Assembly: GCF_000003815.2 (NCBI RefSeq)
Contig: NC_049984.1
Location: 19,476,782-19,540,312, forward strand
DNA length: 63,531 nt
Direction of reading: 5' to 3'
From: Branchiostoma floridae
Lineage: Eukaryota; Chordata; Leptocardii; Amphioxiformes; Branchiostomatidae
The position numbers and the translations under genes are program-made. The stretch's first letter is position 1, and each line of letters begins with the position of its first letter. Of this stretch, positions 1-11,224 are shown piece after piece. The notes below the pieces were generated by a model. That model worked only from the letters and a program-made list of their open reading frames with translations. It made no database searches and was not told where the DNA came from.

Positions 1-200
1 GCCGTATCATAGTGCTAACATAGCAATACGACCATGCCTTCCAAACGTACAAGCCTATAAATATTTTACCGTATCTTCCACAGTGTCACAGGCCTTAATC
101 GGCCGGAGTAGCCAATAACGTTTAGAATGTAAGCGTAAACGCATGCGGGTCTCATGCCAAGATTTTATACCTTGAAGAAGGACGATGGCGAGTTTGATAT

Positions 201-345
201 AAAATCAAGGCCACAGCAAGTAAATTTTATGGATGACATCCTCTGCAGATTGCAAAAATAGTGCGATAGGGCGAAAAAAACAAGATGGGTGAAAAAAAAC
301 AAGACGGCTACCTTTTCAAAAATAGGCACCATAAAGTTGTGATGA
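201..345 (+). repeat. Dispersed repeat, family A, copy 1
   Basis: A block beginning AAGGCCACAGCAAGT and continuing into a tract alternating GCGAAAAAAAC-like runs. The same opening motif recurs at 59433-59500, and its GCGCGC..ATTAATTTTCGC interior recurs inverted at 2103-2172. Three copies in 63 kb make it an interspersed repeat. No coding capacity is visible. Confidence 0.5.
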
Positions 346-348
346 CTG

Positions 349-1015
349 TTGTTACCTCCATGAAATGTCATGGAATGGAGGTTATATTTTCTGTTATGTG
401 TCTCTGTCTGTGTAGATGATTACTCAAGAACGGCTGGATGGATTGGTTTCATACTTGTTGTGTTGGTGGGGTGTGATGAAAGCTCGAATCGATGAGATCT
501 TGGGAGCCGTATCTGTCGTTATAATCGATGTAATAATATCAGAAATAACCCCTATATTTGAGATATATTGGTACAGGCATCGTGCTGTATGTGTTTGTTA
601 ATGGGCTTAGCTGCAAGCAGATAGTGAGGTGACAGCTGTTTGGGGAACCCCCAGTAGTTTTATTTATGTCTGCTTAGGACTGTTTGAAATATTTGTAACA
701 GTTGGCACAGTAGTTACCTCCATGAAATGTCATGGAGGTTATATTTTCTGTTATGTGTCTCTGTGTACAAGATTACTCAAGAACGGCTGGATGGATTGGT
801 TTCATACTTGTTGTGTTGGTGGGCTGTGATGAAAGCTCGAATCGATGTGATTTTGGGCGCCGTATCTGTCGTTATAATCGATGTAATAATATCAGAAATC
901 CCCCCTATATCTGCGATATATTGGAACAGGCATCGTGCTTTAAGTGTCTGTTAATGGGCTTAGCTCCAAGCAGATAGTGAGGTGATTTGTATGACAGCTG
1001 TTTGGGGAACCCCGA
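349..1015 (+). repeat. Tandem duplication of a ~300-bp non-coding unit
   Basis: Two direct copies, 349-655 and 711-1015, share the order: palindromic head, ATTACTCAAGAACGGCTGGA, GTATCTGTCGTTATAATCG, ATGGGCTTAGCT, then CAGCTGTTTGGGGAACCCC. The head of copy 2 (716-739) is a perfect 10-bp hairpin arm around a 4-base loop, ACCTCCATGA/TCATGGAGGT; copy 1 carries a small insertion in the same hairpin. The 60-80 residue open frames here are not conserved between copies in a way that suggests coding. Confidence 0.75.
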
Positions 1016-1039
1016 GTTTTTTTAATATGATAATTAGTT

Positions 1040-4000
1040 TTATTTATGTCTGCTTAGGATATCATGGAGATAAGTATAATTGTAAGAAGTTGAGGTACAT
1101 TTAACGGTAATGCTTAACAGGCATGGATGTCTCACATACTGTACTGCTGATTTGAGTGACATGGTGATTAAAATGCCATTAGGTCCTCTCATCTTAGATG
1201 GGTTGGGTGTCAGAAGTTTTATGGGCGATACAGATGTTCTGATTTCGTTACGATAAGGGACAGTTGTTAGTTGTCTCTTTCGTAGCCAATGGTACTTGTT
1301 TTTTAGCAGACGGGGTTGGCGCCAAGTATTCATCTTACAGTTGATGTAGGGCTATCAGAGGAAAGTGTGCACCTCATTTTTGTACCGTGTGAACAGCTGA
1401 TGTTATGACATATTGGTGGAAAATCAAATCACCATCTGACTAAAGTTGGCCACATCCCTTCTTCTTTCTGAGTTTCCCAACTTCCTCCCACCACACCGCT
1501 CTGAGGCACATAGTCGAACCTCAATAATGCTGACAACCTTGGACAGTTTAAATACCAAACATCAAGCTTAAGGAACACCACGCTACCATATGCCGTGGAC
1601 CTCTTAAACGCACATTACACAATTAAGTGTCACATTTTGATAATTACTAATCAGATGGACATCCTCTGTGTCATTAAATAAATACACCACTACTTTCCCA
1701 TAACATTTATAACCATTACTCTCAAATACAACCGACTATAAACATACATACCATCCACAAAAAAGCAATAAATATTTCATGGAGGTATGAGGTCCCCGAA
1801 CTCTAGTTAAAAGAATTAAAGGGACAAAACATGGTATCAGAGCCAACAAGGTATTCATTCCTGTATTTAAGTCATGTACTGGTGTGGTAAAAGTGACTCT
1901 AGTGTGGTAGACTGGCATCACCAACAAAGTTGGTAACCACACTCATAGCTTCCATATTGGTGACAACTATATATCCAATAAGTTTCAATTCTACAACTAC
2001 AGTCCTGCGTACCTTGCAATTGTCACTTCTACAAGTACAATTATCAGGCTACAACAAAATATATTTGCTCATTTTGGTACTTTATTGTCATGTTGACCAT
2101 GCCTGCAGAAGAAAAAAAAAATTTCATTTTCGAAATCAGGCGAAAATTAATGCGCGCGCTGAAGCCATCCATAGCATTTGGTTGCTGTGGCCTAACAAAA
2201 GAAAGTGTCCGTAGGTAATGGTTTACAGTGTGCGATAAGCCTTACGCCAACTAAATCGATAAACGTGACGGCATAAAATAATGGCCGTTATTCAATACTG
2301 TATTATACTATTAAATAGACATCACTGGTGCCTGCCTGAGCCCGGAACCTCACCCCCTCAGTACTTTGCCCCTTATGGGGATATCTGGGGGCACGTTTAT
2401 GTAGAGTCCACCTCAAAAACACAAGTAACGTAAATGTAACAATGCAACCTTACATACGACAGTGCAATAGGGCAGACGTCCAAAGTACCTTAGATTTCTC
2501 TCATTGCCAAAGTACGTAATGATCCATCGAACCGATGGTGAGATACGACTGGAAACCCTCAACTTTCGCACAATTTCAAAACCTCCGTCAGGAGATTGTC
2601 CTCCTTTCTCGGAGGTAAAAAGAAGCCAATTAGAAGTTTTTTGGAAGCTACTCGTAATCGGCTAAACAGAACACCTCCGCCATGTTGAACAGGTAGACTT
2701 TGTGTAAACATTTTCCTCTGGGAAATGCGTGCCTAAATAATCAGTTAATATCTAATACGTACAGAGGCGTACACAAAGCTTGTACATAACATTTCCTTAC
2801 CGTCAACTCTTGTATATGTAACCTGTCTTGAAAATGTAAACGTTTGTTGCAACGTCTTCCAGTTATATAGGCGTTACAGTGTTAAGTGCAAACGTTGACT
2901 TACCTTAATGTTCGTTGCCCCCTTTGACATGCTGGTACAACTCAGAGAACTTCACCAGAGGTCAGAACGGCTAACAGATCCACTAAAATAGTCTATCCAC
3001 CCTCTCTAGATCCTTGATACGATTCCCATCCTTATAATGGCTTGTTCCATTCCTCAAGGAAACAGTGATCTATAGCTTGTATGCTGATCATGATCTACAA
3101 GTTCTGGGTCTTTCCAGCTGAGTCACATGCTATCTTCAACCAATAGGAACTTGGCAACGCGTCATACCGACCAACCAATATCAAGCGGTTTTGGACTTTG
3201 ATTTATTGTCACATGCATGGGGCCTGACGTAAGCAGAAATTGGTTCATATGTACGTGTCAAGCATCAGCTTAGTTATCAACTAGTTGATACAAAATTCTT
3301 CGGTATCCCAAATATTAATTTAAACTATCTGAATTCCACAACAATCGACAACTCAAAATAACCTGCATTGTTCCGGCATTAATATAGCTGTAAAATCGTT
3401 TTGTAAGTTGGGAACGCCAGATCATAACCTTATGATTTACTTGCCATAATAGACATCACATTATGAACTCATACTTCAGAAGGAATACCAGTATAGGTGT
3501 CTAGTGTTTTTGTCCATCTAGATGTCGTTGTAAAATACCAACGGAAAAATGGATGGCCTCTCTGCCATATTGTGTTAATATGTGACCTAGTTGTATAAAC
3601 ATTTGAGGCAGACAGTATAGAGTTACAACAAAGTCTTTCTGCCAAGGCTTACGGTTTGCTGATAAATTAAGGAAAGGTGAAATCAGTTTTCCGACAGCAA
3701 TCACATGTTGAGATGTACAATGGTGCATGGTTACATACAGAGTTGTCATGGGTCGACTGACGCCCAAACGTACGTCATGCTAATAGTAACGTTAGTATGT
3801 TTTATATGTCGCGGGGCTGGTACGAAAGTCCATGGATATATCGATCGGTAAGGTTCGTGCGGTCGTTGCCCCGTGTGTCAGGGATAGGGGTGATCGCTGT
3901 GACGAAAGATATTGGTCGCAAATGGAACTTCTTGAATCGACGTACTTCTGATACACAAACGATTAAATGTCTTTTTCTAATAGCTTAAACTATAAATCGA

Positions 4001-5034
4001 TTTAGCATGATTACTTAGCTTCTAATAAATAATATTTCACCTTTCGAAGTTAAGTATACATACGTTGTCTGCCGTTGTTTTGCTTGCGTGCAATTAGCGT
4101 TAATTCTGGCAATGTTTTTTTGCGTTTAAACGTCATCATAATGCACTAGTATAATGTGCTTTCTTAAGTATTGTACAGTTATCAAATCTTCGGAAGTGGC
4201 AAGTTTTAAAAAGCCTTTACATTTATACTGAGTATTGAGTTTTTATAGTTTCTTATTTACAGCAACTGTGGGTCTAATGTTATTCATTAAGCTACATATC
4301 CTGAACCCTTACCAACATCTGCTTGGGTATGGGCAAGGATGGGCGATGTGTTACATCCCATGATATGGGCAAGGCGCGGTTGAAAGAGCAAAGGACGGTC
4401 CGCAGGTGATTCAGTCCCAGGTAAGTCCTATTGTTGGACAATACGACCCCGCAAGGTGGTTGAGTCCGCGTAACAGCTGTGAGCTACACAATATTAATGC
4501 TGTACTTCGGAAATAATTTTGTTTGAGCAATCCAAGTAATTGAAGAAAGTGTGATTGCATTCAGTTTTAACAAAAGCTGAAATCTTCTGTGCTTTATGAC
4601 TTATACTTTTTATTTGTACAAATGTATTATAGTAAATTACGGAACAGAAATGTGTCACGATATTAGTCTAAGGCTAATAAATGTACATGTAGTTGGAACT
4701 TAAAATTCATGCACAGCACTCATGAAATATATCATTGTAATCATCCCAGTCTCGACAGGTATACTCAAGAGGAAAGGTTCCTCCGACTTTTCACATTAGC
4801 ACCAGCCCCGCACTGCTAATTCATTTGCTGCCGGAATCGGAAGAGGGCAGAGTGTGAGTATAATGTTGAGGGCACTTACAGGCTTTCCGGACAGCTCTCC
4901 TTGTTAATGAAGCAGAACGTCTGGTCTGTGTATCTTTTGTGCTTGACAAGGCACTGATTGCTTTAGACGCCAGAAAAAAAAGAGAATATGAAGAAATAAC
5001 AACTATTAAAAGAACAACATAAGCTTAATTGTCA
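1040..5034. other. No gene recognised
   Basis: About 4 kb of AT-rich sequence. The longest open frames are under 100 codons, have no recognisable domain and no convincing splice-site pairs. It contains one inverted family-A repeat copy (2103-2172). I see no promoter or RNA gene I could defend. Confidence 0.6.
2103..2172 (-). repeat. Dispersed repeat, family A, copy 2 (inverted)
   Basis: The reverse complement carries the motif with a GCGCGC core followed by ATTAATTTTCGCCTGATTTC and a poly-T run, matching the repeat at 59433-59500 in content and order. Confidence 0.45.
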
Positions 5035-5035
5035 C

Positions 5036-5524
5036 CCCGAAGCGTCCACTTGATGAGAGGCTTTCTGCGATCGGCGTTGTCCTTGTTCGGAGGGAGGCCG
5101 ATGGTGCGTCCGAACGGATGTGCAAGCAGTGCATCCGAGATCTCGAGAATGTCTTGCCAAAGCTGACACGCTTTCAAGAAAACGATGACTGAGCTTTGGT
5201 GCCTACATCAACAACGACGAACGCATCCCCAACTCCCACCCAACTGTCAGCAGTTCCAGAAAGTCAGGCGGTACTTCAAACGACGCCGGAGGCAGCGGCA
5301 TCGAGAAAGAGATCGTACCTACAGCAACCCAAACTCCCACCAAACTGTCGACAATTTCAGAAAGTCGGGCGGCACCACTACCAAAAACTCCGGAGACAAG
5401 CGGCATCGAAAAGCGGCTGCGTGAACCGACTCCCACGAAAACACTAAGAGCGTTGAAAAAGCTTTGTAGCACCCCTAGCGCGAGGGAACTGAAAGAACCT
5501 CCCACTAGAACCTGCAAAACAAAG
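5036..5524 (+). pseudogene. DUF6589-type gene, 5' exon (broken)
   Basis: The frame from 5036 encodes a segment with RLSAIGVVLV followed by a C-x2-C pair (MCKQCIRDLE). This looks like the N-terminal zinc-binding part of the large DUF6589-containing gene family of lancelets, cnidarians and fish. A TGA near 5188 ends that frame, and a Ser/Thr/Pro-rich linker continues in shifted frames up to the exon end. The exon finishes CAAAACAAAG followed by the donor GTGAGC, in phase 0. Within the linker a 40-50 residue PTxTQLS..PES block is repeated twice. The two or more frame breaks make it a pseudogene exon or an assembly-damaged one. Assignment is by remembered family pattern, not a search. Confidence 0.5.
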
Positions 5525-6456
5525 GTGAGCAGTTTTAACATGTTTTTTGGTTAGTCTCCCGAAAGAATGTAATGGTAAATGAAGCCAGTTTCCGATAGAT
5601 ATTTCTACGTACTTTTTATCGCCACGCTGGTGGTTGCTTTTAGTATTTACTAATTCAGGTTGTGGGTCGCCCCTCCCCCTTACCCGATTATCGTCTGTTG
5701 TGTGATTTCCCTTTCTGTACAAAAGTGAATGTGTTATGATTGTCATTTAAGGCATTGGTAGTTGAAGATAAATCAGTATGATGAAAAATAAAAGCAGCAT
5801 GCACTTGTGCTATAAAAAATTATCCAGCAACAAACTGTCATCTATGGATTGTTTGATGACACATATCATACTTTGAACAGGAATCAATTTGTTTTCCTGA
5901 TGATAAGGTAAATGGTTCCAGTGCAGATGGGATAGGAAATATTTTCCTAAAAATTTCACAACTCGGTGTGATTTGGCTAATAAGGTGTCAATTGCAACTT
6001 CTGAAGACAAAGTGAAAAACAGATACTATGCTCTAATATTCTGAGGACTTAAAACTGTACTAACATGTTTGAAATTGCACAAAGTACATTGTGTGAGTTA
6101 TTGTCCTAGTACTTGTACCAGCAAACTAGTATTGCACAAAGTACACGTGCCTTGGATTTATTTTGTATTACACAGTATAAGAGTATAGCCATATACTATT
6201 GAACAAACTGTAAATCTTTGTTTGACTGTTCCAAAAGGAGCCCAACTAGCTAAACAAAACAAGCTTGATTTATATTTTAGAATGTAGCGTAGTATAGGAA
6301 GCACTTCCTAATATCGTTTTATGTATCATTCTTATATCTATGTACTACACACCTAAACCCTTGGGAATGTATTTGTGACACTTTTCATTGTTATTTCAAA
6401 CCTCCAAATAATATAGATTTTGAGATATTGATGTAGAGACACATCTGTCCTTTCAG
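5525..6456 (+). other. Intron of the DUF6589-type gene
   Basis: Runs from the donor GTGAGC to the acceptor TCCTTTCAG. Both ends are canonical and both exons are phase 0 at the junction. The interior is AT-rich with no recognisable feature. Confidence 0.5.
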
Positions 6457-7329
6457 ATCATGGTGACATATTAGTCACGACCGGAGAGACCAGACATCAT
6501 CACATTTAAGGACAGCATTCAAGGGATCGTGGAGAACCTGGCAAGGGGACGATTGAAGGCTGCTGCTAGACTGATGATGACGTGCGACAGTCTATCAGAA
6601 GAACTGAAATCCCAAATGCTTCACATGATCAACAGAGAATGCAAAAACCAGCTGCCAGCAGCAACTCCATCCTTTACAAGTCAACACCCCATCACCTACA
6701 GCAGTTCTCCCTTCAAAGTCTACAGAAACTAGCCCCATTTGCACTTTCTGTTTTGGACACGATCACAGAAAACACAACACACCACTCAACCGCCAGTGCA
6801 GCTGTGGCTCTCCGAGGTCGAAACTCCAAACTTTCAGCCTTTGCATATTTCATCAACTGTGTGTTACAGGCTGGGGGTGCTAAGACAGCTGTGTACAGAA
6901 GACTTAGCAAAATGGGCCTTATTTCAACACAGAGCAATGGCTGGTTGAAACAGGAAGAAATCGCAAAGTCATGCGAAGAAGGTTTCTTTGCCCTGAAAAA
7001 GGCCATAGAAAATCGCCACGCCAACAAGAGCAAGACAAATAGGCTTTTGCCCATGGCCATGAGCTGTCCTATTACTGATGCAGATATAGAGGACCTGGAA
7101 GTGGGCTTTTTGGACATTTCCTTGGATGAAGCCGCCCCCACCCCATGGATGATGGAGCCGTTCCCACCCCATGGCTGACCTGGAATACGTTTTTCAATAC
7201 AAAGGGGGGAAGGGCAAGAACATGCCATTGGATTTGCATGTGGAACATTATAACAACTATATTAAGTCATTTCTGAAGGGGTTGGGACCAAACTTTTTTA
7301 GGGGTAGCGAGTGTAAGGAGCCCCGGTAG
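6457..7329 (+). pseudogene. DUF6589-type gene, 3' exon (stops and frameshifts)
   Basis: The acceptor TTTCAG is followed by a frame that continues exon 1 in phase 0 but meets TAG at 6472-6474. Beyond it the same frame carries a basic helical stretch ending ENLARGRLKAAARLM, as in this family. After a shift the frame at 6582-7178 carries SKLSAFAYFINCVLQAGGA and a YRRLSKMGL..S motif, typical of the central part. A second shift leads to a 53-codon frame (7171-7329) with GGKGKNMPLDL..EHYNNYIK..LGPN, resembling the C-terminal core. Function of DUF6589 proteins is unknown; their spread suggests a transposon origin. The order of pieces matches one gene broken by about three lesions. Confidence 0.6.
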
Positions 7330-7336
7330 AAATAGG

Positions 7337-7735
7337 ATGGTACCCATGCTAGAACACTCCGAGGAAAATATTGTCAGACGTGACAGAGCAAAGAATAAGC
7401 ATGAGGAAGAAGTCTACATATCAGAAGAAGACCATAGAGAAAGCAATGTTCAGGATAGTACGCGGCTACTGGAGGAGGTTGGTGCAGAGGAGGGCATTGA
7501 CACAGACAACCCTTCCTCCAGCTCTGACGGGAATCCCAACCCTACTGACGCAGCATCGCCTCTTGTGGACCCTCCAACTCCTGGGCGAGGCACAGCAGAC
7601 GTAGAGGTGGAAGCTATAGGCTTTATCGTTATCCTAACCAGTGCTGAGATCGAGAAAATCGAAGGGCTACGAGCCAGCAGAAAGGAACACATAATTGTAG
7701 CTTTTACGACAACAATTGGAAACATTAGCTTGTGA
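7337..7735 (+). pseudogene. Possible C-terminal tail of the DUF6589-type gene
   Basis: A 132-codon open frame immediately after the LGPN core. It starts with a charged stretch (EENIVRRDRAKNKH) followed by an acidic, Ser/Pro-rich region and a short hydrophobic end. Position and charge fit the variable tail of the preceding gene, but no domain is recognisable. It could also be a chance frame. Confidence 0.35.
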
Positions 7736-7819
7736 CCAATACAGGTGCAGTCATATATACACATGATTACTGGTATTGCTTGTCGATCACTGTTCTGGTG
7801 AAAAGTGTCTATTTTTTAG

Positions 7820-8032
7820 TCTAAGGATCTGATAGGTCAGGTGTTGGAAGCAGATGCGAAGGACATACTGTACGACGTCCTAGAGCGACAGCCAGGCCTG
7901 GTATGTGACGTGGTCTTGAAGAACGCAGGTCCTGCTGCAGCATCTGAACCAGGGGGGGATGCCAACTACCGGAGCGAAAGGATCCTGCAGGAAACGAAAC
8001 GAATAGTGATCCAAGCAATTACATTGGAATAA
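7820..8032 (+). pseudogene. Isolated exon with LExQPGLVxDVVL helix motif
   Basis: The acceptor TATTTTTTAG precedes a 70-codon frame SKDLIGQVLEADAKDIL..VLERQPGLVCDVVL ending at TAA 8030-8032. The alternating hydrophobic helix with R/Q-P-x-L-V resembles helices upstream of the P2X7-type C-terminal zinc domain (P2RX7_C) in lancelet proteins, but the WC.C..C signature that would confirm it is absent. Treat the family call as weak. It is most likely a stranded exon. Confidence 0.35.
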
Positions 8033-8105
8033 TGAAATTAATATCAGTAGCCGTCTTGCTACCTACTGCTCGGTAAAGACCAGATTTGTGGCTGAAAATT
8101 ACCTA

Positions 8106-8330
8106 AAAGTGCTCAATAATTTAGAACAGAGACAAGCGATCGCACGAATACGATGCTCATCGCATCTTTTAAACATAGAAAAAGGCAGACATAACACACA
8201 AAAATTGAGAAACGAGCAAGACTGTCAGCTTTACAGCTAAGGAGTGGTCGAAGACGAACACCACTTTGTGTTAGAATGTCCCTTTTTTAAATTGGTTGAA
8301 GAGGTTGATGTTAGAGAGGATGACGTCAGG
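8106..8330 (+). mobile_element. Non-LTR retrotransposon (CR1/L2-like) ORF2 C-terminal relic
   Basis: One frame reads QRQAIARIRC..HLLNIEKGRH followed, after a TAA, by VEDEHHFVLECPFF. The pair 'IE+GR(H/Y)' and 'E-D-E-x-H-F-(V/L)-x-E-C-P' is the conserved extreme C-terminus of CR1/L2 clade reverse-transcriptase proteins, downstream of the RT domain. Only about 75 residues survive. It is a 5'-truncated insertion. Confidence 0.8.
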
Positions 8331-8374
8331 CATGCAGTCCGACCCTCTTTCACGTACTTTGCACTGACATTCAA

Positions 8375-9004
8375 TTGTCTGAGGAAGAATCTGATGGCTC
8401 AGATAAAAACGAAGACACTGGCGGAGACACGGACACTGACGAACAGGACGGTCAAACTCTAAGTGGACAGATATTTCGTGTTGCAGGATCGACATGGCAG
8501 ACACACTACCAAGACGCACTAGATGCGTGTTCTACTTTGCGACGGGATGGTAATCTTCCCCGATGGAGCAACCTCAAGGAGCTGAAAGGGAAGCTTCCCC
8601 GATGGAGCAACCTCATGGAGCTGAAAGGGAAGCTTCCCCGATGGAGCAACCTCAAGGAGCTGAAAGGGAAGCTTCCCCGATGGAGCAACCTCAAGGAGCT
8701 GAAAGGGAAGCTTCCCCGATGGAGCAACCTCAAGGAGCTGAAAGGGAAGCTTCCCCGATGGAGCAACCTCAAGGAGCTGAAAGGGAAGCTTCCCCGATGG
8801 AGCAACCTCAAGGAGCTGAAAGGGAAGCTTCCCGGATGGAGCCACCTCATGGAGCTGAAAGGGAAGCTTCCCCGATGGAGCCACCTCATGGAGCTGAAAG
8901 GGAAGCTTCCCCGATGGAGCAACCTCATGGAGCTGAAAGGTCACCTGAAAGGGCAGATGGAGCCGGTGACAAGAGTTGATGGACCTCTCTGGAGTGTTCA
9001 GTAA
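8375..9004 (+). CDS. Unrecognised ORF containing a 13-residue repeat array
   Basis: A 209-codon open frame. Residues 1-30 are acidic (SEEESDGSDKNED), residues 31-60 hold QIFRVAGSTWQTHYQDALDA, and then about ten copies of a 13-residue unit LPRWSNLKELKGK, encoded by the 39-bp minisatellite. The non-repeat part could be an exon of a host or element protein; I do not recognise it. No upstream splice acceptor is decisive. The repeat is open in other frames and on the reverse strand, so ORF length alone is poor evidence of coding. Confidence 0.35.
   Translation: MSEEESDGSDKNEDTGGDTDTDEQDGQTLSGQIFRVAGSTWQTHYQDALDACSTLRRDGNLPRWSNLKELKGKLPRWSNLMELKGKLPRWSNLKELKGKLPRWSNLKELKGKLPRWSNLKELKGKLPRWSNLKELKGKLPRWSNLKELKGKLPGWSHLMELKGKLPRWSHLMELKGKLPRWSNLMELKGHLKGQMEPVTRVDGPLWSVQ
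8554..8943 (+). repeat. 39-bp minisatellite, about 10 copies
   Basis: The unit starts CTTCCCCGATGGAGC and ends AAAGGGAAG, 39 bp or exactly 13 codons. Copies differ only at a few sites (CAAGGAG/CATGGAG, CCCCGA/CCCGGA, GCAACC/GCCACC). The low divergence implies recent expansion or homogenisation. Confidence 0.95.
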
Positions 9005-9479
9005 CCTGTCCGTTGGAAGTAATATTCTCAATTTGCAATCTTAATGAAATTCATCACTCTAATATGAATATGAATTCTATTCAATTCTAATATGCAAGTC
9101 ACCTTAAAAAGAATGAATGTTGGGAAATTAACAAAATAAACAGAAAAGGCCTGTCATTGCCTCATTCACACTTTCACGATCTGAAAGATCTTTATAATAA
9201 CTAGAATCTGTATTTCAGAGCAAATACACCCGTTAGCAACTCAATCATTCTTTCAATATCCAAAATCATACTCGAGGCATGTCATCATTGTCAACCACCT
9301 TAGTCAATACTACCTGACAGTTGATGGTAGATGCTTGTAATAAACACCCTGAAATGCATGTAACAAAACGGTATACATTTTTCATTCAACTTAGCTGTTT
9401 TATAAGGCCAGAAACTTGTCTAGAATTGTTTAAAATTGTTAAATGGACATGAAAATTAACTGTTTTCTGTTTGCTTCAG
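9005..9479. other. No gene recognised
   Basis: AT-rich spacer between the minisatellite ORF and the first ATPase exon. Nothing supportable except the acceptor TTGCTTCAG at its end. Confidence 0.5.
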
Positions 9480-9701
9480 ATGTGGACGATGGATATAGAA
9501 GGCTCCATTATCAATGAAGGCTCTGCTGATAGACAACTTGCATGCAGGGTTGATGCCGGCCGTGTTGCAGCAGTCCACTATGAGACACTTGTGACCACCA
9601 GCCCTGATGACACATGCCTTATTGTAGTGGCATACGGGGGATCCTGCTGCAGCAAAACGACGGCGCTAACATGTGCAGAGAAGGGTAGGAGGTCTACCAT
9701 G
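9480..9701 (+). pseudogene. P-loop ATPase gene copy 1, exon A (Walker A)
   Basis: Starts after acceptor TTGCTTCAG and ends at ACCATG before donor GTAAGA. One frame is open throughout: GSADRQLACRVDAGRVAAVHYETL, then TSPDDTCLIVVAYGG, then SCCSKT in place of the expected G-x4-G-K-T. The homologous exon of copy 2 keeps GESCCGKT, so copy 1 has lost the Walker A glycine. The exon is followed by a 0.33-kb intron and exon B, an arrangement repeated at 11.5-12.3 kb. The family looks like the phage/DUF927-like P-loop ATPases that recur in lancelet and mollusc genomes, but no search was run. Confidence 0.6.
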
Positions 9702-10035
9702 GTAAGACAGTTACCACACATGAGAAGTTAGAGCTAGGTGAGATACTGGTTCTTGTCGGGATTAAAGACATTAGATGTAGGTCAGTGTGTTACATCCGTT
9801 GTTTATAAAAGAAGTGTTTTAATGAAAACATTTAATGAATATTTTGCAAATGTTGCATTATTTGAACGTGTTCTGTCGACTTGATATCCAGGTGGATCAA
9901 GGTTAACGAACTTTAAGTTGATATGATCAGTTGTCTGCATGGGGTAAATTTTATTCAGCCTTTTTTCAATTAGCTCTAAACTAAACTGGGACTTAACAAC
10001 TGGTTTATATGAGGATATTTCCATCTCTCCTGCAG

Positions 10036-10150
10036 AACTAACAGCTGCCAAAGCCAGCGATCTCCTGAACAACACCACCATGGGGTCTGCCTGGGACGAC
10101 CCAGAACACATTAAATAGTGGAAGAGGTTACAGTCAGCTGCTTCAACCAG
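10036..10150 (+). pseudogene. P-loop ATPase gene copy 1, exon B (Walker B region), frameshifted
   Basis: Acceptor TCTCCTGCAG, donor GTCAGT. It encodes ELTAAKASDLLNNTTMG then AWDDPEHIK, where the hydrophobic run followed by DDP fits a Walker B motif. Compared with copy 3 (15027-15142), one G is missing after AAA, creating TAG in ACATTAAATAG. The copy is therefore dead. Confidence 0.65.
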
Positions 10151-10427
10151 GTCAGTCTACAATTGAGAAATTTCAGTTGGAAATACTACTGCTCGGTAGC
10201 AAACAAACGAATCCAAAGAGCCAATGCCCTGCAGTTGATATTCGTAATGTATAGGTATGTGTTCACAACATGAACATACTACGTTCTTCTACACTTCTTA
10301 AAAATTTAAAGGACAAAAACCTATTCACCATCATGAACGTTTTAAAATTACAGAAGCATTGCTTAATCACTGATTTCCTTGTGATGATGACGTCTGTGGG
10401 TCATTGAATTAGCTGTCTCTGGGATCT

Positions 10428-10500
10428 AGCCTGATCCCAGCCTGAGTATTATCCAGTACAGGAGCCCCGGTAAACTAACCTGGCTGATACTCAGGCTAAT
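10428..10500. repeat. Foldback MITE-like hairpin
   Basis: Left arm TAGCCTGATCCCAGCCTGAG..., right arm ...GGCTGATACTCAGGCTA. The reverse complement of the right arm matches AGCCTGAGTAT in the left arm with few mismatches. It is a short non-coding inverted repeat of the kind left by non-autonomous DNA transposons. Confidence 0.55.
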
Positions 10501-10737
10501 ATATCCCTTCATCTAGGAATAGAACTTTGCTTGTTGTGAAGGACAAAACTCACCCACCGTCCGTCTAAGCATCTCAATTTCATAAATAGAAAGCTTTAGT
10601 GAGCTTAAAATTAGTTTTAACAACTGAAATTGACAACATGTGCTATTTACTCCCAATTGAATGTAGCTTATCATTTAATATTATTCCAAAATTTACCGTT
10701 GAAGAATGCTTTAAAACCCTTCCTACTTTTGTGAGCG

Positions 10738-10803
10738 TGTATGGTCAGGTATAGATACAGGTACACGGGTTTAGGTACAGGTCCGGACCTTTAGGTACAC
10801 TAA
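10738..10803. repeat. Short palindromic GGTACA-rich element
   Basis: The motif AGGTACA or AGGTATA recurs five times in 65 bp around the palindrome GGTCCGGACC. Symmetry and internal repetition suggest a small dispersed element; its function is unknown. Confidence 0.5.
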
Positions 10804-10912
10804 ACAAGTTTGATCAATTTATAAGTTACAAATGTAGCCAACTGTCTTTTTAAGTGAAAAATTGTCATCTTTGTATGAGGTTTGTATGAAATTTTCTTTA
10901 TTTTCTTTGAAT

Positions 10913-11065
10913 AATTATTTCCACAATATAAAGTAAAATAGTCATTGAATTGTTATGGACTTTTATTTGTATCGGCACAGAAACATCATGGCTGTACAGC
11001 ACATGTCAAGAAATATGTAGTGATATAGAACAATGTCCCTAGTGCATTATATAGGGTAGCATATC
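10913..11065 (+). repeat. Local duplicate, upstream copy (paired with 16281-16435)
   Basis: Shares GTCATTGAATTGTTATGGAC, TATTTGTATCGGCACAG and GTAGTGATATAGAACAATGT in order with 16281-16435. It shows that the ATPase duplications carried flanking intergenic DNA. In the second copy the left boundary is directly against the hAT relic. Confidence 0.8.
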
Positions 11066-11224
11066 CATCCGTAGTTTAAGTAGCACAACAAAGTGGTACA
11101 CGTGCATTATGAGATACCATATACATCCATAGTTAACGCAGCACAACTAAGTAATACATATTCACTAAGTGTAATACATGACTATATTTTCATGGCCAAC
11201 ATACACGTCCAATCTTTTCTTCAG

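Noticed and set aside
8506-9031. Minus-strand ORFs of 140 and 170 codons over the 39-bp minisatellite
   Set aside because: Antisense reading of the repeat; no splice or domain evidence.
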